Positions 61,150 through 64,000 of a stretch of DNA of 64,000 nucleotides are shown here, in pieces. The notes beneath the pieces were generated by a model. It had not been told where the DNA came from. It was given only the letters and a program-made list of their open reading frames with translations, and searched no databases. Numbering within the stretch: the stretch's first letter is position 1; every line of letters begins with the position of its first letter. The position numbers and the translations under genes were made by a program. Origin of the DNA: Runella slithyformis DSM 19594. Lineage in GTDB: Bacteria; Bacteroidota; Bacteroidia; Cytophagales; Spirosomataceae. Location of the stretch: positions 4,043,001-4,107,000 of the forward strand of contig NC_015703.1 in assembly GCF_000218895.1 (NCBI RefSeq), read 5' to 3'.

Positions 61150-62865
61150 ATGTATTTAAATATAGATGCACAGAAAGAAATGACCTACGATGCGATTGTC
61201 GTGGGGTCAGGGATCAGTGGCGGATGGGCCGCAAAAGAATTGACGGAGCGAGGACTGCGCGTATTATGCCTGGAACGCGGGCGTGATATCAAACACGTGG
61301 AAGGCTATGAAACGGCCATGAAAGCGCCCTGGGAATTGCCCCACCGCGGCCGTCCGGACAATATGGCGGCAGAAGAGTATTGGGCAGGAATTCGAACCGG
61401 TTATACGGTCAATGAAGAGCACCGCTATCTTTTTGAGAATGACAGCAAAAACCCGTACATCGAGACCCGTCCGTTTGACTGGATTCGGGCGTATCACACG
61501 GGTGGGCGTTCATTGCTGTGGGGGCGTCAAAGCTATCGCTTTAACGAAGAAGATTTTATGGCCAATGCCAAAGAAGGAATTGGTGTTGATTGGCCTATTC
61601 GCTATAAAGACATTGCCCCTTGGTACGACTATGCGGAGCGTTTTGCCGGTATCAGCGGTTCCAAGGATGGACTTTCTGTATTGCCTGATGGGCAGTTTCA
61701 GCCTGCGATGGAGTTAAATTGTCTTGAAAAGCACGTCAAGTCAGAAATGATGCGGAAAATGGGGCGTACCCTTACCATTGGGCGGGTAGCGCACCTGACC
61801 AAACCGCAAAGCATTCATACGGCGTTGGGACGTGCGGCCTGTCAATACCGGAATATGTGTATGCGTGGCTGTCCGTTTGGGGCGTATTTCAGCACGCAGG
61901 CAGCTACGTTGCCCGCCGCAATGAAAACCAAACGTCTGACATTGGCCAATCATAAAATCGTATCGGAAGTATTGTACGATGAGAAAAAAGGCCGTGCCAC
62001 GGGTGTTCGTACCATTGACCAAAACACGATGGAGGTTAAGGATTATTTTGCCAAAATTATTTTCCTTAATGCTTCGGCCATTCCATCGGCTTCTATTTTG
62101 CTTAATTCTAAATCAAGCCGTTTCCCGAATGGATTGGGAAATGACAGCGATCAGGTAGGCCGCAATATCATGGACCACCACTTGGGCGTAGGTGCGTCGG
62201 GTGAGTTTGATGGATTTGAAGATCAGTATTACTTTGGCCGCCGTGCCAATGGAGTGTATATTCCACGCTACCGCAACTGGGGCAATGACAAGCGTGATTA
62301 TTTACGCGGCTTCGGTTATCAGGGCGGAGCAAGCCGCAGTGGCTGGGGACGCGGCGTTGGCATGGAAGGCTTCGGGGCATCTTTTAAAGAAGAAATGACC
62401 CAAGTGGGCAAATGGACCATGGGCATCGGGGGCTTTGGCGAAGTATTGCCAAACGAAAACAACCGTTTTACGTTGCATCCAACCAAAAAAGATAAGTGGG
62501 GAATGCCACTGGTCGTGTTTGATGCCGCTTATGGTGAAAATGAGCGTAAAATGCGCGTAGATATGAAAAACGATGCCGCTGAAATGCTGGAAGCTGCCGG
62601 ATTGAAAAATGTACAAAGCTATGACGATACCAGCAAAAACCTCGGCATCGGGATCCATGAAATGGGTACGGCCCGTATGGGAAAAGACCCTAAAACATCG
62701 GTGTTGAATAAGCACAATCAAATTCACACGGTGAAAAACGTCTTCATGACCGATGGCGCTTTTATGACCTCCGCTTCCTGCGTCAATCCATCGCTTACGT
62801 ATATGGCCATGACGGCCCGCGCAGCGGCGTTTGCGGTAGAAGAATTGAAGAAGAAGAACCTGTAG
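61150..62865 (+). CDS. GMC-family oxidoreductase
   Basis: The 571-residue flavoprotein begins with the FAD-binding motif VVGSGISGGWAAKEL (about 17-31). It has GGRSLLWGRQSYRF in the FAD loop, a cysteine-rich CQYRNMCMRGCPFGAYF block and the C-terminal GIHEMGTARMG and SCVNPSLTYMAM segments that hold the active-site histidine and asparagine. With the preceding subunit-3 protein it forms a sugar- or polyol-dehydrogenase pair, probably Tat-exported with its partner. A strong terminator follows. Confidence 0.9.
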   Translation: MYLNIDAQKEMTYDAIVVGSGISGGWAAKELTERGLRVLCLERGRDIKHVEGYETAMKAPWELPHRGRPDNMAAEEYWAGIRTGYTVNEEHRYLFENDSKNPYIETRPFDWIRAYHTGGRSLLWGRQSYRFNEEDFMANAKEGIGVDWPIRYKDIAPWYDYAERFAGISGSKDGLSVLPDGQFQPAMELNCLEKHVKSEMMRKMGRTLTIGRVAHLTKPQSIHTALGRAACQYRNMCMRGCPFGAYFSTQAATLPAAMKTKRLTLANHKIVSEVLYDEKKGRATGVRTIDQNTMEVKDYFAKIIFLNASAIPSASILLNSKSSRFPNGLGNDSDQVGRNIMDHHLGVGASGEFDGFEDQYYFGRRANGVYIPRYRNWGNDKRDYLRGFGYQGGASRSGWGRGVGMEGFGASFKEEMTQVGKWTMGIGGFGEVLPNENNRFTLHPTKKDKWGMPLVVFDAAYGENERKMRVDMKNDAAEMLEAAGLKNVQSYDDTSKNLGIGIHEMGTARMGKDPKTSVLNKHNQIHTVKNVFMTDGAFMTSASCVNPSLTYMAMTARAAAFAVEELKKKNL

Positions 62866-62892
62866 ACACTTCTTACCTAAAGGATATTTTCA

Positions 62893-62924
62893 GGAGGCTG
62901 TAGAACCACAGCCTCCTTTTTTTT
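62893..62924 (+). terminator. Rho-independent terminator after the GMC oxidoreductase
   Basis: GGAGGCTGT (62893-62901) pairs perfectly with ACAGCCTCC (62908-62916), followed by eight T. It closes the two-gene dehydrogenase unit. Confidence 0.92.
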
Positions 62925-62931
62925 GACCGGT

Positions 62932-63417
62932 TCAGGATTTATGGTCAATGCTTTCTAAAATATTTATGGCTTCTTTTTCAGCTTCAGCGTCTTTGTCATC
63001 AAACGTAATGGCAATGAAGAAATTGGTACGGCTTTTTAAATCCACAACTCCTGCAAATATGACACGGTCACCGTCTTTAAATCCCTCTACATAATATCCG
63101 GCAAAATCGTCGTTTTCAAATTTACCTTCATCGTCCACCTCGGTCAGTTTCATTTCCTTGCCGGCGGCAATGGTTGCGTCATCAATATCGTCTACGCTAA
63201 TTGCTTTTTGGTTCCAGATATACATAAAGAGCTCCATTCCGTCCCCTTTCATTTCAAATTCATTTTTGGTGTCTTTGACGATTTTAAAATCTGAAGGGAC
63301 GGTGATTTCAATATTGTAATCATCCCAATAGTACGTTTTATCGGTAAATGGTAAAAACGATGATAAAAAGCATACGGATAAAACAGAGAGTGCAATGAGT
63401 TTAATGAAGATTTTCAT
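62932..63417 (-). CDS. Secreted protein, unknown
   Basis: The 161-residue product has a signal peptide (to about residue 24) and an acidic beta/alpha mature domain with ITVPSDFKIVKDTKNEFEM and VVDLKSRTNFFIAITFDD. The layout resembles small PsbP/MOG1-type or DUF1795-like stress proteins. I cannot assign it firmly. It is convergent with the GMC gene and stands alone. Confidence 0.6.
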   Translation of the reverse strand: MKIFIKLIALSVLSVCFLSSFLPFTDKTYYWDDYNIEITVPSDFKIVKDTKNEFEMKGDGMELFMYIWNQKAISVDDIDDATIAAGKEMKLTEVDDEGKFENDDFAGYYVEGFKDGDRVIFAGVVDLKSRTNFFIAITFDDKDAEAEKEAINILESIDHKS

Positions 63418-63753
63418 TGTATTGATTGGTTAAAAAATAGATAAAAGGGTATAGTGGTAATGAATTGCAGTTCCTGACCTGATTTGGATTGTGTATACTG
63501 CGCCAGTGAGCGCAGAAATTTTCAATAATAAGTGCGTGTGGGGCTACTTTTTAAGAACGTGTGGGAAGAAAGAGTATTCCAAGGGGCTAGATTACAGACG
63601 CTTCAAATTAATTTTTTACGATGAAAATGTCAATTTTTTTTGTAAAAATATAGTTATATTGATTAAAGGCATTGATAAATATCCTTTTGATGCAAAAAGC
63701 GACGGTACAGGGGTGTCTAATAAACGATTCAATGACCTCAGGGTACAACAGTC
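63418..63753. other. AT-rich gap without a supported gene
   Basis: A plus-strand frame of 100 codons (63491-63793) crosses this gap, but it runs into the convergent gene at the edge, has no family features and starts in low-complexity sequence. The gap probably holds the promoter of the secreted protein gene. I see no structured repeat. Confidence 0.4.
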
Positions 63754-64000
63754 TTATTTTTGGCGAATAAGCGTATATTGCAATGTTCCATAATCTGCCA
63801 GTCCGCATTCATTGTTGGTTTTGTCAAACTCAACGCATTTGATGTCGTAAATAAGCAGTGTATCCTGTCGGAATTTAAACGCCATCCACTGCTTTTGATC
63901 TTCGTCTGCGCTTAGGCTTACCTGGTCTACCTGCATTCCGGGCCCTACGTAATCCATGATTGGCTGATAATAGCGATAATTACCCAGGCCCAGGAGCCGG
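63754..64000 (-). CDS. C-terminal end of an unknown protein (cut by window edge)
   Basis: The minus frame is open from the right edge (RLLGLGNYRYYQPI) through an internal methionine at 63957 to a stop at 63754, at least 81 codons. The upstream frame is uninterrupted, so the start lies outside the window. Segments such as WMAFKFRQDTLLIYDIKC suggest a small beta domain. No family is recognised. Confidence 0.55.
   Translation of the reverse strand, partial: RLLGLGNYRYYQPIMDYVGPGMQVDQVSLSADEDQKQWMAFKFRQDTLLIYDIKCVEFDKTNNECGLADYGTLQYTLIRQK

Noticed and set aside
63491-63793. Plus-strand frame of 100 codons near the right edge
   Set aside because: Runs into a convergent gene, low complexity, no recognisable motif.

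Overview
The window looks like a chromosomal segment from a Bacteroidota bacterium, most probably order Cytophagales (Spirosomataceae-like; the genus is not resolved). The evidence is a porP-gldK-gldL-gldM-gldN type IX secretion/gliding locus, a C25 peptidase with a T9SS-type C-terminal sorting domain, a TonB receptor with a carboxypeptidase-regulatory N-terminus, DUF5723, GSCFA and DUF4271 proteins, TAnnTTTG-type -7 promoter boxes, and carotenoid genes cruF and crtW. Most of the window is ordinary core genome; accessory material is concentrated at about 22-28 kb and 33.6-44.6 kb.

Region by region. 0-6 kb: start of lpxB (cut by the edge), a 6-pyruvoyl/6-carboxy-tetrahydropterin synthase, hldD, a MerR regulator with a complete B12-photoreceptor signature, cruF, tRNA-His(GTG), a YqeY-like protein, CvpA and a DUF2520 protein. 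6-16.7 kb: an ECF sigma factor with a membrane-anchored barrel protein, a PepSY-like lipoprotein, a decayed lipoprotein gene, a short CLC antiporter (possibly fluoride type), a TonB receptor, DUF456 and a carboxynorspermidine dehydrogenase-like enzyme. 16.7-27.5 kb: an MsbA-like ABC exporter, the C25 peptidase, and a lasso-peptide-like maturation set (asparagine-synthetase-type cyclase and lipoprotein on one strand; PqqD-like, B2 protease-like and HPr-kinase-like genes on the other) with no recognisable precursor. 27.5-33.6 kb: an Rpn-nuclease relic, DUF5723, a SUI1 factor, three small secreted proteins, a membrane AraC regulator and crtW.

33.6-43.4 kb is a heavily rearranged type I restriction-modification locus. 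hsdM is intact. hsdS is split by an IS630-family element inserted at a TA; removing the element and one TA restores the frame exactly. A RhuM/Fic gene carries an internal deletion. Between it and hsdR sits a three-gene toxin / HTH antitoxin / SecB-like chaperone (TAC-type) module. The module is bracketed by two copies of the first 45 nt of hsdR, so its arrival left a visible scar.

43.4-64 kb: a GT-C type membrane protein gene invaded by small palindromes, thiamine pyrophosphokinase, an Ala-Glu epimerase-like enzyme, sucD, DUF4271, hemD, porP-gldKLMN, a family 2 glycosyltransferase, radC, an amino acid permease, a DinB-like protein, a gluconate-dehydrogenase-subunit-3-like protein paired with a GMC oxidoreductase, and two hypothetical proteins.

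The strongest leads for something undescribed are the TAC module inside the type I R-M operon with its duplicated hsdR start, the precursor-less lasso-like cluster, and the CarH-type regulator beside cruF. All assignments were made by eye from motifs and gene order; no database search was run.
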